A stretch of DNA of 64,000 nt from Paenibacillus graminis (lineage in GTDB: Bacteria > Bacillota > Bacilli > Paenibacillales > Paenibacillaceae): assembly GCF_000758705.1 (NCBI RefSeq), contig NZ_CP009287.1:1860001-1924000 (forward strand), read 5' to 3'. Shown one piece after another: positions 55,547 to 64,000 of the stretch. Every line of letters starts with the position of its first letter. Position 1 is the stretch's first letter. Position numbers and translations under genes: made by a program. The notes beneath the pieces were generated by a model. That model had not been told where the DNA came from, ran no database searches, and worked only from the letters and a program-made list of their open reading frames with translations.

Positions 55547-56638
55547 GTGAAAGAGTTTTCACTCCAAGCGGAGCCTTTTAACGGAACATGGATAGATTGT
55601 GTGTGCAACAATGCAATCTCCATTTTGATGGTGAATGACAGAAATTTCGAATATTTACCCTGTCTCGCGAACGCAAGGTACCGGTTGTTCTCCTATGGTA
55701 ACTGCAATGAGAGCATAGAGTTTCCTCCCGGCAGCAGCAATATTGTCACACCGCTTCTTGATATGGTGAGAACGCTCGATTTCTCTCCCTACCTGGACTA
55801 TGAAACCCTGACAGCTGACAAAAATGATCCTGTTCATCAAATCATCAAGGACTGCCTGCACAGAGGCTTTTATATCTTTGTCGATGTGGACCGTTTCTAT
55901 TATCCTTCCGGCGTTGACGCAGGCAAAAATCATCTGAAGCACCCCGCTTTCATATATGGCTACAATGACGGTGCGAGCGCCTACTTGTTGATGGAAGATT
56001 GCATACAGCCAAGTAAAATGGAAAGTTACATGCTCCCTTATGATCGTTTTGACGAGGCAATCGCTGCTGCCGGGTCCGGGGCCGACAGCTATTATATCGT
56101 ATTGGTTCGCAGCAAGGATCAAGAGCAGCAGTTTTTTTCCAGCTATACGAAGGATCAGATGCGCGGTAACCTGGAATTTCTCTTGAAGGAGGAGCAAAGC
56201 CCGTTTATAGATCACGCCATATCTTCAGCCGATACTGGAGTAACGGTATCTTATGGTCTGCCTGTGATCGGGCATTTTGCGGAGATGCTGGAACAAAGAT
56301 TGCTGGCAATCTTAAGAGATGATTTCGAACATAGAGCGCTGGCAATCAAGAATCCATACTATTACCGCAAGTCAACGATTCAATTGCCGTTCCTTCTTCA
56401 TCGGAGGAACGGGCTTGAGGAACGGCACTTCCAAAGTCTGACGGACGAATACAAAAAGCTCTGCAATGATTGGAATTTATATGGAAACACCTTGATTAAA
56501 TATTATTACAAACTCAAATATATGAAGGATTTGAACTGGATGGCCCAGGGTGAACTGGACGCATTGAAGCGGCTGCTCGCCAAACTGTACGAAAAGGAAA
56601 GAGACTTAATAGACAGGACCAGGACAGTCTTGGGCTAA
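55547..56638 (+). CDS. BtrH-like protein with N-terminal CxC motif
   Basis: 363 aa. GTG 55547 is preceded by GGGGAGGTGACC; the overlapping ATG at 55545 is followed at once by a stop. The N-terminal half shows WIDCVCNN (Cys18, Cys20), then VDVDRFYYP near residue 107, then H..FIYGYND, the Cys-His arrangement I associate with BtrH-type acyltransferases and papain-like folds. The C-terminal half is helical and basic with many Tyr residues. It is related to the protein at 2970-3998 but keeps the cysteine. It sits between the last PKS and the AHBA genes. Possible roles are acyl transfer from a carrier protein to an amine, including the aryl amine of AHBA, or chain release. Family call moderate, function unknown. 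Confidence 0.62.
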   Translation: MKEFSLQAEPFNGTWIDCVCNNAISILMVNDRNFEYLPCLANARYRLFSYGNCNESIEFPPGSSNIVTPLLDMVRTLDFSPYLDYETLTADKNDPVHQIIKDCLHRGFYIFVDVDRFYYPSGVDAGKNHLKHPAFIYGYNDGASAYLLMEDCIQPSKMESYMLPYDRFDEAIAAAGSGADSYYIVLVRSKDQEQQFFSSYTKDQMRGNLEFLLKEEQSPFIDHAISSADTGVTVSYGLPVIGHFAEMLEQRLLAILRDDFEHRALAIKNPYYYRKSTIQLPFLLHRRNGLEERHFQSLTDEYKKLCNDWNLYGNTLIKYYYKLKYMKDLNWMAQGELDALKRLLAKLYEKERDLIDRTRTVLG

Positions 56639-56691
56639 CCGGGCAATCCGAACAAATGACATTTGTCCCAAACATGAGAGGATGAGATTCA

Positions 56692-57774
56692 TTGTCCAAT
56701 ACAAAAGAGGTTTCCCTTGGAATAATCGGAGCAGGCTGGGTGGCCGAGCATGGTCATCTCCCCAGCTTTTTACCGATGGAGGGCGTATCCTTTGGAGCTG
56801 TGTATGATACAGACGCGTCCCGGGCTGCCCGCCTGGCTGAACAAGCCGGTGCCAAGGCGTGCACGAGCCTTTCTGAAGTCAGTCAGATTCCATTAGATGC
56901 TGTCCTTGTATGCACACCCAATCACACGCATTACGAACTAGCCAAGCACTTTCTGCAGCAAGGAATCCATGTCCTGTGTGAGAAGCCGATGACAACAACC
57001 GCGGAAGAAGCAGCCTCATTGCGGAGAATCGCCGAGGCTTCGGGGGCTGTACTGTTAATGGGTTTCGTGAACCGTTACCGGGACGATATCCGCGAGTTGC
57101 GCTCCAGAATCACATCGGGCCACATTGGAGATGTGCAGGTATGTGAGGTCATTTGGCGCAGAAAGAAGGGGATTCCCCGCCCCGGAAGCTGGTTTACACA
57201 GCAAAAGATGTCTGGAGGAGGTGTGCTTATTGACCTTGGAAGCCACATGATTGACCAGATGCTTTTTCTGACGGATGCCCCAGAGCCTGTTGCTTGTCTG
57301 GCTGGCCTCCACTCCCGGCCGGTTGCACAGGGGGATTATTCCAACTGGCTCGGCAGTGTCGAATCGGACACGGTTGAGGTTGAAGATACGGCTATAGGGA
57401 TGATTCAATTTGCCAATGGAATGCTGGGCCGGATTCATGTGAGCTGGCAGGATGATGTGGAGGGCGATTTGGTGGAGATCCATCTGAAAGGCAGCAGGGG
57501 CAGCGTGATCCTCCGCACCCTGTTCGGCTTCAGCAATCAGGGCTTATACAAACAGCCTTCCTTGCAGTTCACCCCGGCGGGCCAAACATCAGTGTGGTTC
57601 AAGTTCCCGCCGAAAAGTGATGTGCTCATTGATTTCCGGCGGCAAGCGCATCATTTCGTGGACTGCATCCGGGAGACGAAGCAGCCCGGCATTACCGCAG
57701 AGGATGGGGAAAGAGTCATTCGTCTGATTCAGCTCCTCTATCAATCTGCACATAAAGGGCTTGTTGCCACATGA
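56692..57774 (+). CDS. rifL: Gfo/Idh/MocA-family oxidoreductase, RifL-like (AHBA pathway)
   Basis: 360 aa. It starts with TTG 56692, with GAGAGGATGAG upstream. The N-terminal Rossmann motif is GIIGAGWVAEHGHLP. CEKPM near residue 100 is the conserved Glu-Lys-Pro of the family, and GGGVLIDLGSHMID near 180 carries the catalytic Asp-His. Family members oxidise or reduce sugar hydroxyls with NAD(P). RifL acts early in the AHBA branch, oxidising a glucose derivative so that an amino group can be added at C3. It overlaps the kinase gene by 4 bases (ATGA). Other inositol or sugar dehydrogenases share this fold, so the role rests on the adjacent kinase and AHBA synthase genes. Confidence 0.85.
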   Translation: MSNTKEVSLGIIGAGWVAEHGHLPSFLPMEGVSFGAVYDTDASRAARLAEQAGAKACTSLSEVSQIPLDAVLVCTPNHTHYELAKHFLQQGIHVLCEKPMTTTAEEAASLRRIAEASGAVLLMGFVNRYRDDIRELRSRITSGHIGDVQVCEVIWRRKKGIPRPGSWFTQQKMSGGGVLIDLGSHMIDQMLFLTDAPEPVACLAGLHSRPVAQGDYSNWLGSVESDTVEVEDTAIGMIQFANGMLGRIHVSWQDDVEGDLVEIHLKGSRGSVILRTLFGFSNQGLYKQPSLQFTPAGQTSVWFKFPPKSDVLIDFRRQAHHFVDCIRETKQPGITAEDGERVIRLIQLLYQSAHKGLVAT

Positions 57775-58715
57775 CAGAAGCTCTGGTCTCAATCGATATG
57801 GGAGGCTCGGCAGCAAGGTTGGCAATCTTCGACAGCGGCAACATGACATTGGAGGATTCCGTCAAAATTGAACTGGGCGCTGAGACGGAACCGCTCGAAG
57901 CGGTCGCGCAGATTGCCAGTGTCATCGCCAGCTGGGAGCAGAATCGGGAAGGGGCCATTCATACCGTGGCGGCTGGTCTTGCAGGACTGCACGATGCTTC
58001 CGGAACAATCATCACTTGGCCGAACCGCCCCGCTTGGAACGGTTTTCCTTTTCGTGAGGCATTCACAAGCGCAACAGGCAAGCCCCTTATTCTGTTTGAT
58101 GATGCCAATTTGGCGGCTATGGGCGAATACCGCTTCGGATTAACCTATCCCGTGAATCCTCTGCTGTATGTAGTAGTGGGAACCGGGATCGGCAGCGCCC
58201 TGGTTTTGCAGGGGGACGTATATAAAGGGGCAAGAGGAGCCAGCGGTGAACTGGGCCATATTACGGTGGACCCGAATGGGGAGCGCTGCCCTTGCGGCGG
58301 ATTCGGCTGCTTGCAATTGTACGCGTCCGGAAGAGCCATTGAGCGTATGGCGATGGCCGCAGGCTTGCCTGTTACGACAGCAGGCGATGTGTTCCGGTTG
58401 TCTGCTCATGGAAATGAAGCAGCCCGGATCATCATTCACAATTCGCTCAGACTGCTTGCCATCGGAATTGCGAATGCCGTCCGCTTATTCGACCCGGTAT
58501 CGGTGGTCATAGGCGGCGGAATGGTGAGCAGATTTCCTGAAGTATACCGTTCCTTGGAGAAGACCATCCAGCTTATCCTGGGAACCTTGCCGCAAAAAAA
58601 CGTACAGGTATCACTGTCTGTCCTCGGAGACGATGCTGCGCTTTGGGGCGGCCTTGCATATGGTCTGCAACAAGTATCCATAAAAAAACAAAGAAATGGA
58701 AGGTGTTCACAATGA
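57771..58715 (+). CDS. rifN: ROK-family sugar kinase, RifN-like (kanosamine kinase)
   Basis: 314 aa. The phosphate-binding DMGGSAAR lies at the N terminus, the catalytic Asp is in FDDANLAAMGE, and VVGTGIGSA follows. The ROK zinc motif is present: GELGH, then CPCGGFGCLQ. A second nucleotide motif, VVIGGGM, is near residue 245. In the rifamycin cluster RifN phosphorylates kanosamine (3-amino-3-deoxyglucose) at O6, feeding aminoDAHP formation. It is translationally coupled on both sides by ATGA overlaps, to the oxidoreductase upstream and the AHBA synthase downstream. A glucokinase is the generic alternative. Confidence 0.85.
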   Translation: MTEALVSIDMGGSAARLAIFDSGNMTLEDSVKIELGAETEPLEAVAQIASVIASWEQNREGAIHTVAAGLAGLHDASGTIITWPNRPAWNGFPFREAFTSATGKPLILFDDANLAAMGEYRFGLTYPVNPLLYVVVGTGIGSALVLQGDVYKGARGASGELGHITVDPNGERCPCGGFGCLQLYASGRAIERMAMAAGLPVTTAGDVFRLSAHGNEAARIIIHNSLRLLAIGIANAVRLFDPVSVVIGGGMVSRFPEVYRSLEKTIQLILGTLPQKNVQVSLSVLGDDAALWGGLAYGLQQVSIKKQRNGRCSQ

Positions 58716-59893
58716 GTAACATGACAAACCGATTCCCCAACTGGCCAATGGCTACCGAGAGTGAAGAAAAGGAACTGCTGGAAGCGCTGTACAGCAACCA
58801 ATGGTGGCGCATGACCGGGACGAAGGTGAAGGAGTTTGAACGGATATTTGCAGAAATGCATAATGCCAAATATGCACTGGGCGTGACAAACGGTACCAAC
58901 GCAATCGACCTTCTTCTTAAGAGCTTCAAGGTAAAGGAAGGCGACGAAGTCATTGTTCCTGCATTTACGTTTATCTCAACAGCGTTGCCGGTGATGAGTC
59001 TTGGAGCCATTCCTGTTCCGGTAGATATTGATCCCGGTACATTTTGCCTTGATCCGGAGAAGGTGCGGGAAGCCGTTACCGAGAGAACCGTAGGCATCAT
59101 TCCTGTTCATATGGCCGGCCATCTGTGTGATATGGATCGACTGATGGAAATTGCCGGCGAATTCAACCTGTTTGTCATGGAGGATGCTTGCCATGCGCAC
59201 GGCGGAGAATGGAAGGGCAAACGTGCCGGCAGCATAGGGGATGCAGGGGTCTTCAGCTTCCAGCAATTTAAGCTCATGACAGCCGGGGAAGGAGGGGCGC
59301 TTGTTACCAATTCACAGGAGCTGTATGATCTGGCATTTCTATATCACAATGTGGGCCGGCCTTTCGGCGACAAGAAATATCAGCATCTCGTCGAAGGAAC
59401 CAATTACCGTCTATCCGAATTCCAGGCGGCAGTCCTGCTTCCGCAGGCAGGACGTCTCGCTGAACAAAACCAACGGCGTGAGCGCAATGCGAAGATTCTA
59501 AATGAGGAGATCCAGAACATCGAGGGGATCGTTCCGCAGGGCCGCCTGGAAGCATGTACGCTTCATACATACTACATGTACATGTTCTATTACAATCCGG
59601 GGAAATTTGGCGGGATCAGCAGAGAACGGTTTGTTGAGATGCTCAATGAGCAAGGAATTCCTGCATACATTGCCTATACCCAAATTCATGATACGCCTAT
59701 ATTCAAAGAGTTTGCAGCTAACCTGGACGGCAGCTATTCTTTCCCGAATCAACTGAATTGCCCGGCTTCCCGGAAGGTGGCGGAAGAAGTCATTTGGATT
59801 CATCATCGCGCCTTGCTTGGCGATGAGGAGACGACCAGAGGAATTGCGCAGACCATTCGTGAAATTCAATCCGGTGTGGAAGCGAGAATTTAA
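58712..59893 (+). CDS. rifK: 3-amino-5-hydroxybenzoate (AHBA) synthase, RifK-like
   Basis: 393 aa (RifK is 388). ATG 58712 has GGAAGGTG upstream; the open frame runs back to 58643 inside the kinase gene. It is a PLP-dependent DegT/DnrJ/EryC1-fold enzyme. Features I recall as typical of AHBA synthases are SNQWWRM near residue 30, VTNGTNA, VPAFTFIS, IPVHMAG, the PLP lysine in FQQFKLMTAGEGG, a VPQG motif and WIHHRALL near the C terminus. These fit AHBA synthase better than sugar or scyllo-inosose aminotransferases. It dehydrates and aromatises aminodehydroshikimate to AHBA, and RifK also has a transaminase role with RifL. It closes the L-N-K trio, 25 bases before the NRPS. I regard this assignment as the anchor for the whole cluster. 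Confidence 0.9.
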   Translation: MSNMTNRFPNWPMATESEEKELLEALYSNQWWRMTGTKVKEFERIFAEMHNAKYALGVTNGTNAIDLLLKSFKVKEGDEVIVPAFTFISTALPVMSLGAIPVPVDIDPGTFCLDPEKVREAVTERTVGIIPVHMAGHLCDMDRLMEIAGEFNLFVMEDACHAHGGEWKGKRAGSIGDAGVFSFQQFKLMTAGEGGALVTNSQELYDLAFLYHNVGRPFGDKKYQHLVEGTNYRLSEFQAAVLLPQAGRLAEQNQRRERNAKILNEEIQNIEGIVPQGRLEACTLHTYYMYMFYYNPGKFGGISRERFVEMLNEQGIPAYIAYTQIHDTPIFKEFAANLDGSYSFPNQLNCPASRKVAEEVIWIHHRALLGDEETTRGIAQTIREIQSGVEARI

Positions 59894-59918
59894 AAGGTCT
59901 GAAGGAGGAATTCTGACT

Positions 59919-62900
59919 ATGCATCGAACGATCCAGACCCATAGGGATGAAATCGAAGAAAAGCTCAAAGCGGTTTGGAGAGAAGTTCTTCAAATCGATG
60001 AGGTTGGAATAAACGATCATTTTTTTGAAGTGGGCGGTCATTCATTAAAAGCTTTAGAGCTTGAGGTCAGAATTGGAATCGAGTTCGATACCGAAATCTC
60101 CTTGGAGAATATTTTTGGAAACCTGACGATCAGGGAGCTTGCCGACTATATTTGCAGCTCAGAGGAAGACAAGCGCTCAGTCATTAAACCTGCCCCGGAA
60201 AGAGCTCATTACCCGGTCTCCTGGACACAAAAAAACATGTATTTCTCCGCGGTCAGCGGGATAGAGCAGTACGTCATGGATATGCGGAAACTGGATTATG
60301 ACATTGACCCGGACGATCTGGAGCAGGCCGTCTACACTATCATTAAGCGGCATCGATTGCTGCGGACTACATTCGAGATCAAAGATGAGGAAGTCGTGCA
60401 AATTGTGCATGACGAATCCGAATGGTTCCGGATCAAAGTCTGGGAAGCGCCTCAGGAGAAAGAACTGCAAGAGGCATTTATCCGGAATTGTGTGGGGGAA
60501 CTCAACCAACCATATTCGCTCCAGGAGCTTCCTCTTTTTCGCATTGGGCTTATTCGGGTACCCCGCCAGGGCTGTCTGCTGCTGATCCATTTCCATCATA
60601 TTATCTTCGATGCGTATTCCATTAAGCTGGTGTATCAGGAATTGGAATGTATCCGGCAGGGAAGGCTGCTGCCGCCTCTCCATCTGCAATATGCTGATTA
60701 TTGCGTATGGCAAAAAGAACTGGAAGCGACCGGAGAGTATGAGAGCAGGCGGGCTTTCTGGCTGGATATGTTTGCCGGCGAACATCCGCAATTGAATTTA
60801 CCGCTTGACCGCCCGCGCTCCAATCGTTTGATATCGGCCTACGGAGTCCGGAATATCCGTCTGAAGCGTGAGCTTATTGAACAAGTCAATAATACAGCCA
60901 CCCGTTACCAGGCCACTCCGAGTATTTTTTTAACAGCTGTGTATGGGTTGTTTCTTTCCAAATATACGGCACAGTCCGATATTTCGCTCGGCATACTCTC
61001 CTCGCGCAGGTACAGCGGATTAGAGAATAGCATTGGTGTGTTTATCCGTCCGGTACCCATCCGGTTTCAGGCGGCTGCGGATCAGACCTTTTCCGGATAT
61101 CTGCAGCAGGTAAAGAAACAGTTCATTGCTGTACTTGAGCATCAGGAATGCGATGTCAATGAAATTGAGGAAGAGATTTGCCGTCAAAAAGGGGTCTCCA
61201 GGGCAGAGCATCCGCTGTATCGTGTCTCATTAAACTTTCATACGGAGCTGGAATCGATATTAGAATCCCTTATCTCTGGCGAAGACGATGTAGTGGAGAC
61301 CCGGAATACGCTGGATATCGCCTGCGGCTTCTATATGCTTGATACTGGAGAAGCATGTCTGAACACGGAATACAATCTGGAGTTGTTTGATCCTGGCACC
61401 ATAGAGCGAATGGGAGAGCACTTTATGGGACTGCTGCATGCTGTCCTGTCAGAACCGGAGGGTAAGGTTGGACGTTATAGTCTGCTGTCCCACGAAGAGC
61501 GGCACCAAATTTTGCATGTTTTTAACGATACCGCCTCGGATCTTGTGGCGGAGCAAACCCTGCAAGCCATTTTTGAACAGCAGGCTAAGAAAGCCGGAGA
61601 CAACATTGCGGTTAAGGATAAGGATCATTCGCTCACATACCAGGAACTGAACCATAGATCCAACCAATTGTCGCGTGTACTTATGGATAATGGTGTGGGT
61701 GCCGGTTCAGTTGTCGGAATACGGCTGGAGCGTTCTCTTGAGATGATGGTCGGCCTCTTGGCGATTCTGAAAGCAGGGGGAGCGTACCTGCCGATTGGTA
61801 CGGACTATCCGCTGGACCGGGTGTCCTTTGTATTGGAGGACAGTCAGGCCAGGGTTCTGCTTGTTGATGCGGCAGCAACGATAGAAGGCTGGAAACCGGA
61901 GTGTCTGATGCTGGATATCCAAGATCCGTCGCTCTATCAGGGAGACGATGCCAATCCGGAACCGAGAAGCGGGCCTGGGGATCTGGCATACATCATCTAT
62001 ACATCCGGCTCTACCGGCACTCCCAAAGGCGTCATGGTCGAACACCGTTCCGTTGTCAACCGGATTGCCTGGATGCACAGGCAGTTTCCGATCGGCGAAG
62101 AGGATTGCATCCTCCAAAAGACACCCTATACCTTTGATGTTTCAGTCTGGGAGCTTTTCGGCTGGTATTATAACGGAGCCAGTCTTTGTTTTTTGCCGCC
62201 GGATATGGAAAAGGACCCGGAAATGCTCTTGACAACGATTGCCCGTGAGCAGGTCACGCTGGTACACTTTGTCCCCTCCCTGCTGAACGGCCTCCTTTCC
62301 TATATGGTGCCGCGTGCGGCATCGGAGGGGGAGCGGCTGTCCAGTCTGCGATACCTGTTCGTCAGCGGAGAAACGCTTCTTTCCGGCACCGTGAACCTGT
62401 TCAATCAGACTCTCTTTTCGGCCAATGCAACCAGGCTAATCAATCTATACGGCCCGACGGAAGCCACTGTGGAGGTATCATGGTTCGATTGCTCTGAAAC
62501 CTCCGGGGAAAGCGGGTCCCGTAACCTCATTCCCATCGGGAAACCCATTGCCAATATCCGCTTGTACATCGTTGACAGGGAGGATGAACTGCAGCCCATC
62601 GGAGTTCCCGGAGAACTGCTTATTTCGGGAATTGGGGTTGCACGCGGTTATGTGAACCGCGCCGGTCTGACAGCGGACAAATTTGTTCAGGACCCTTGGG
62701 TTAAAGGCAATCGAATGTACCGGACAGGCGATTTGGCCCGTTGGATGCCGGATGGAAACATCGGGTACCTGGGCAGGATGGACGGGCAGGTGAAAATCAG
62801 CGGGGTGCGCATCGAGCTGGGGGAAATTGAAAATATAGCGCTCCAATGCCAAGAGGTTGAAGCAGCAGTTGCAGCCGTTAAGGAGATCAGCGCCGGCGAT

Positions 62901-64000
62901 CAGGCTCTTTGCCTCTATTATGTGCCTAGACACGGGCTGGACTCCGAAGCGTTGAGGAGCTATCTTGCCAAGAAGCTTCCGCGGTTGATGGTGCCGGATT
63001 ATATTATGGGGGTTCCCAAGATTCCGCTCAATTCCAGTGGGAAAGCCGACAGGAGGCTGTTACCGGTGCCTGAGGTTGGAGTCCATCAGGCCGGGGATGA
63101 TCTGCCTGTAGATGAGGCCGAGCTGCAGCTGGCCGGAATCTGCCAGGATGTGCTGCATCTTGCAGCGATTGGCGTTCGTACCAATCTGTTTTCGGTTGGA
63201 GCCAATTCCCTGAAAATTATCCTGATTGCAGCCAGAATCCGTCAAGACATGGGTGTGGATCTTCCGGTGAGCGAGGTTTATATGAAACAGACGATTGCTG
63301 AACTAGCAGCATACATCCGAACTGAAGTTTCGCAAGCGCCGCCGAAAAGTGAACATGACCTGATCTTGATTCATAAGGGAGCGCCGGAAGCTCCTTTTCT
63401 TTTTCTTATCCACGATATCAGCGGAAGCATCGACGCTTATTTCGGGCTTGCGGCCCGTCTGGGCGATAAGTACACCTGCTACGGTGTTCCTGCGGAGACC
63501 ACTGGCCGTCAATGGCGGCACGGCGCCACTGTGGAGGAACTCGCCGGAACCTATCTTGCCAGAATCAAAAAAATTCAGAAAGACGGTCCCTACTCGCTGG
63601 CAGGCTGGAGTTTGGGCGGCCTGCTGGCGTTTGAGATCGCCAAACAGATTGAAGCTGAAGGCGATGATGTGAGCATGCTCGCCTTGATTGATTCCTCCCA
63701 CCCGGGGATGCTTCGGCACCTGCAAACGCCTGATGAAGCAGAAGTGGAAAGCTTCAGGCGGCAGCTGGAGGAAGCACTGCCTGCTTATGAATGGATTGCC
63801 GGGCTGAGGGATGAAACGACATTATACGGTATATACAAGGAGCTTGCCCGGCACATGGAAGCAAGCGGCCTTGGCTATGAGGCACTGGAAGCTCTGCTCC
63901 CAATGGACATTATGCGGGCCATTCCAGCGTATGCGCAGCACAGCACAAATGACTTCTACCATTATGTGAACCTGTTTATCGACCTGCAGCATGCCTATGT
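59919..64000 (+). CDS. Terminal NRPS: PCP-C-A(Ser)-PCP-TE (3' end beyond the window)
   Basis: ATG 59919 with GGAGG at about 59904-59908. The frame stays open for at least 1360 codons to the window edge. An N-terminal carrier domain has Ser42 in GGHSL. C: about 95-520, HHIIFDA from 226 (Ala for the usual Gly). A: about 545-1050, with TSGSTGTPKG and GPTE. My pocket reading is D-V-W-H-F-S-L-V-E-K, close to the serine code. PCP: Ser1097 (GANS). TE: about 1150 to the end, with Ser1231 in GWSLGG; its His is not yet reached. It adds serine and releases the chain by hydrolysis or cyclisation. The orphan N-terminal PCP has no A domain of its own and must receive the chain from PKS 8 or be loaded in trans. 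Confidence 0.92.
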   Translation, partial: MHRTIQTHRDEIEEKLKAVWREVLQIDEVGINDHFFEVGGHSLKALELEVRIGIEFDTEISLENIFGNLTIRELADYICSSEEDKRSVIKPAPERAHYPVSWTQKNMYFSAVSGIEQYVMDMRKLDYDIDPDDLEQAVYTIIKRHRLLRTTFEIKDEEVVQIVHDESEWFRIKVWEAPQEKELQEAFIRNCVGELNQPYSLQELPLFRIGLIRVPRQGCLLLIHFHHIIFDAYSIKLVYQELECIRQGRLLPPLHLQYADYCVWQKELEATGEYESRRAFWLDMFAGEHPQLNLPLDRPRSNRLISAYGVRNIRLKRELIEQVNNTATRYQATPSIFLTAVYGLFLSKYTAQSDISLGILSSRRYSGLENSIGVFIRPVPIRFQAAADQTFSGYLQQVKKQFIAVLEHQECDVNEIEEEICRQKGVSRAEHPLYRVSLNFHTELESILESLISGEDDVVETRNTLDIACGFYMLDTGEACLNTEYNLELFDPGTIERMGEHFMGLLHAVLSEPEGKVGRYSLLSHEERHQILHVFNDTASDLVAEQTLQAIFEQQAKKAGDNIAVKDKDHSLTYQELNHRSNQLSRVLMDNGVGAGSVVGIRLERSLEMMVGLLAILKAGGAYLPIGTDYPLDRVSFVLEDSQARVLLVDAAATIEGWKPECLMLDIQDPSLYQGDDANPEPRSGPGDLAYIIYTSGSTGTPKGVMVEHRSVVNRIAWMHRQFPIGEEDCILQKTPYTFDVSVWELFGWYYNGASLCFLPPDMEKDPEMLLTTIAREQVTLVHFVPSLLNGLLSYMVPRAASEGERLSSLRYLFVSGETLLSGTVNLFNQTLFSANATRLINLYGPTEATVEVSWFDCSETSGESGSRNLIPIGKPIANIRLYIVDREDELQPIGVPGELLISGIGVARGYVNRAGLTADKFVQDPWVKGNRMYRTGDLARWMPDGNIGYLGRMDGQVKISGVRIELGEIENIALQCQEVEAAVAAVKEISAGDQALCLYYVPRHGLDSEALRSYLAKKLPRLMVPDYIMGVPKIPLNSSGKADRRLLPVPEVGVHQAGDDLPVDEAELQLAGICQDVLHLAAIGVRTNLFSVGANSLKIILIAARIRQDMGVDLPVSEVYMKQTIAELAAYIRTEVSQAPPKSEHDLILIHKGAPEAPFLFLIHDISGSIDAYFGLAARLGDKYTCYGVPAETTGRQWRHGATVEELAGTYLARIKKIQKDGPYSLAGWSLGGLLAFEIAKQIEAEGDDVSMLALIDSSHPGMLRHLQTPDEAEVESFRRQLEEALPAYEWIAGLRDETTLYGIYKELARHMEASGLGYEALEALLPMDIMRAIPAYAQHSTNDFYHYVNLFIDLQHAY

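Noticed and set aside
58643..58711. Extended N terminus of the AHBA synthase inside the kinase gene.
   Set aside because: ATG 58712 has a good ribosome site, gives the typical ATGA overlap, and starts the protein at the family's usual length.
58712..59893. Reading this gene as a 2-deoxy-scyllo-inosose or sugar aminotransferase.
   Set aside because: The overall fold is shared, but QWWRM, the FQ..KLMTAGEGG lysine region and WIHHRALL fit AHBA synthase better, and RifJ/L/M/N-like genes are present while no inosose synthase is seen.
1..64000. CRISPR arrays, tRNA or rRNA genes, insertion sequences and prophage attachment sites.
   Set aside because: I saw no short regularly spaced repeats, no tRNA-like cloverleaf, no transposase and no integrase; nearly all sequence is accounted for by biosynthetic genes.

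Overview
The window looks like the interior of one large secondary-metabolite cluster from a Firmicute, most likely a Paenibacillus-type member of the Paenibacillaceae. The grounds are strong AGGAGG-type ribosome sites, frequent GTG and TTG starts, moderate GC, and a hybrid PKS-NRPS line with a discrete acyltransferase. Genus is an inference. Every gene I can support lies on the + strand, and most stops overlap or nearly touch the next start.

Layout. 39-4355: a type II dehydroquinase-like enzyme, a shortened UvrA-like ATPase, a BtrH-like protein and a stand-alone acyl carrier protein. 4356-4769: a gene-free leader with a near-consensus promoter and a terminator-like hairpin. 4770-5492: a type II thioesterase. 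5680-27299: three megasynthases of cis-AT-like architecture (KS-AT-KR...), two with dead AT domains and two carrying NRPS modules, with a HAD phosphatase gene between the first two. 27372-28649: a discrete trans-acting acyltransferase. 28639-55512: five AT-less megasynthases (KS-DH-KR-ACP), one with an added C-A-PCP module; the last two share an almost identical 2-kb DH-KR block. 55547-56638: a second BtrH-like protein. 56692-59893: an oxidoreductase, a ROK sugar kinase and a PLP enzyme strongly resembling 3-amino-5-hydroxybenzoate (AHBA) synthase. 59919 to the end: the final NRPS (PCP-C-A[Ser]-PCP-TE), which runs off the window.

How it fits together. The dehydroquinase-like enzyme (RifJ role), HAD phosphatase (RifM), Gfo/Idh/MocA oxidoreductase (RifL), ROK kinase (RifN) and AHBA synthase (RifK) are together the AHBA branch of the aminoshikimate pathway. 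That pathway is best known from actinomycete ansamycins and mitomycins. RifG and RifH equivalents are not visible and may lie upstream. The predicted product is therefore an AHBA-containing polyketide-peptide. By collinearity it has eight ketide extensions, several predicted C=C bonds (five or six DH domains), a glycine, two less certain NRPS-derived units and a terminal serine, released by a thioesterase. The UvrA-like protein is a candidate self-resistance factor. An AHBA pathway inside a part-cis, part-trans-AT Firmicute megasynthase is the most interesting feature. I could not check whether such a product is already described.
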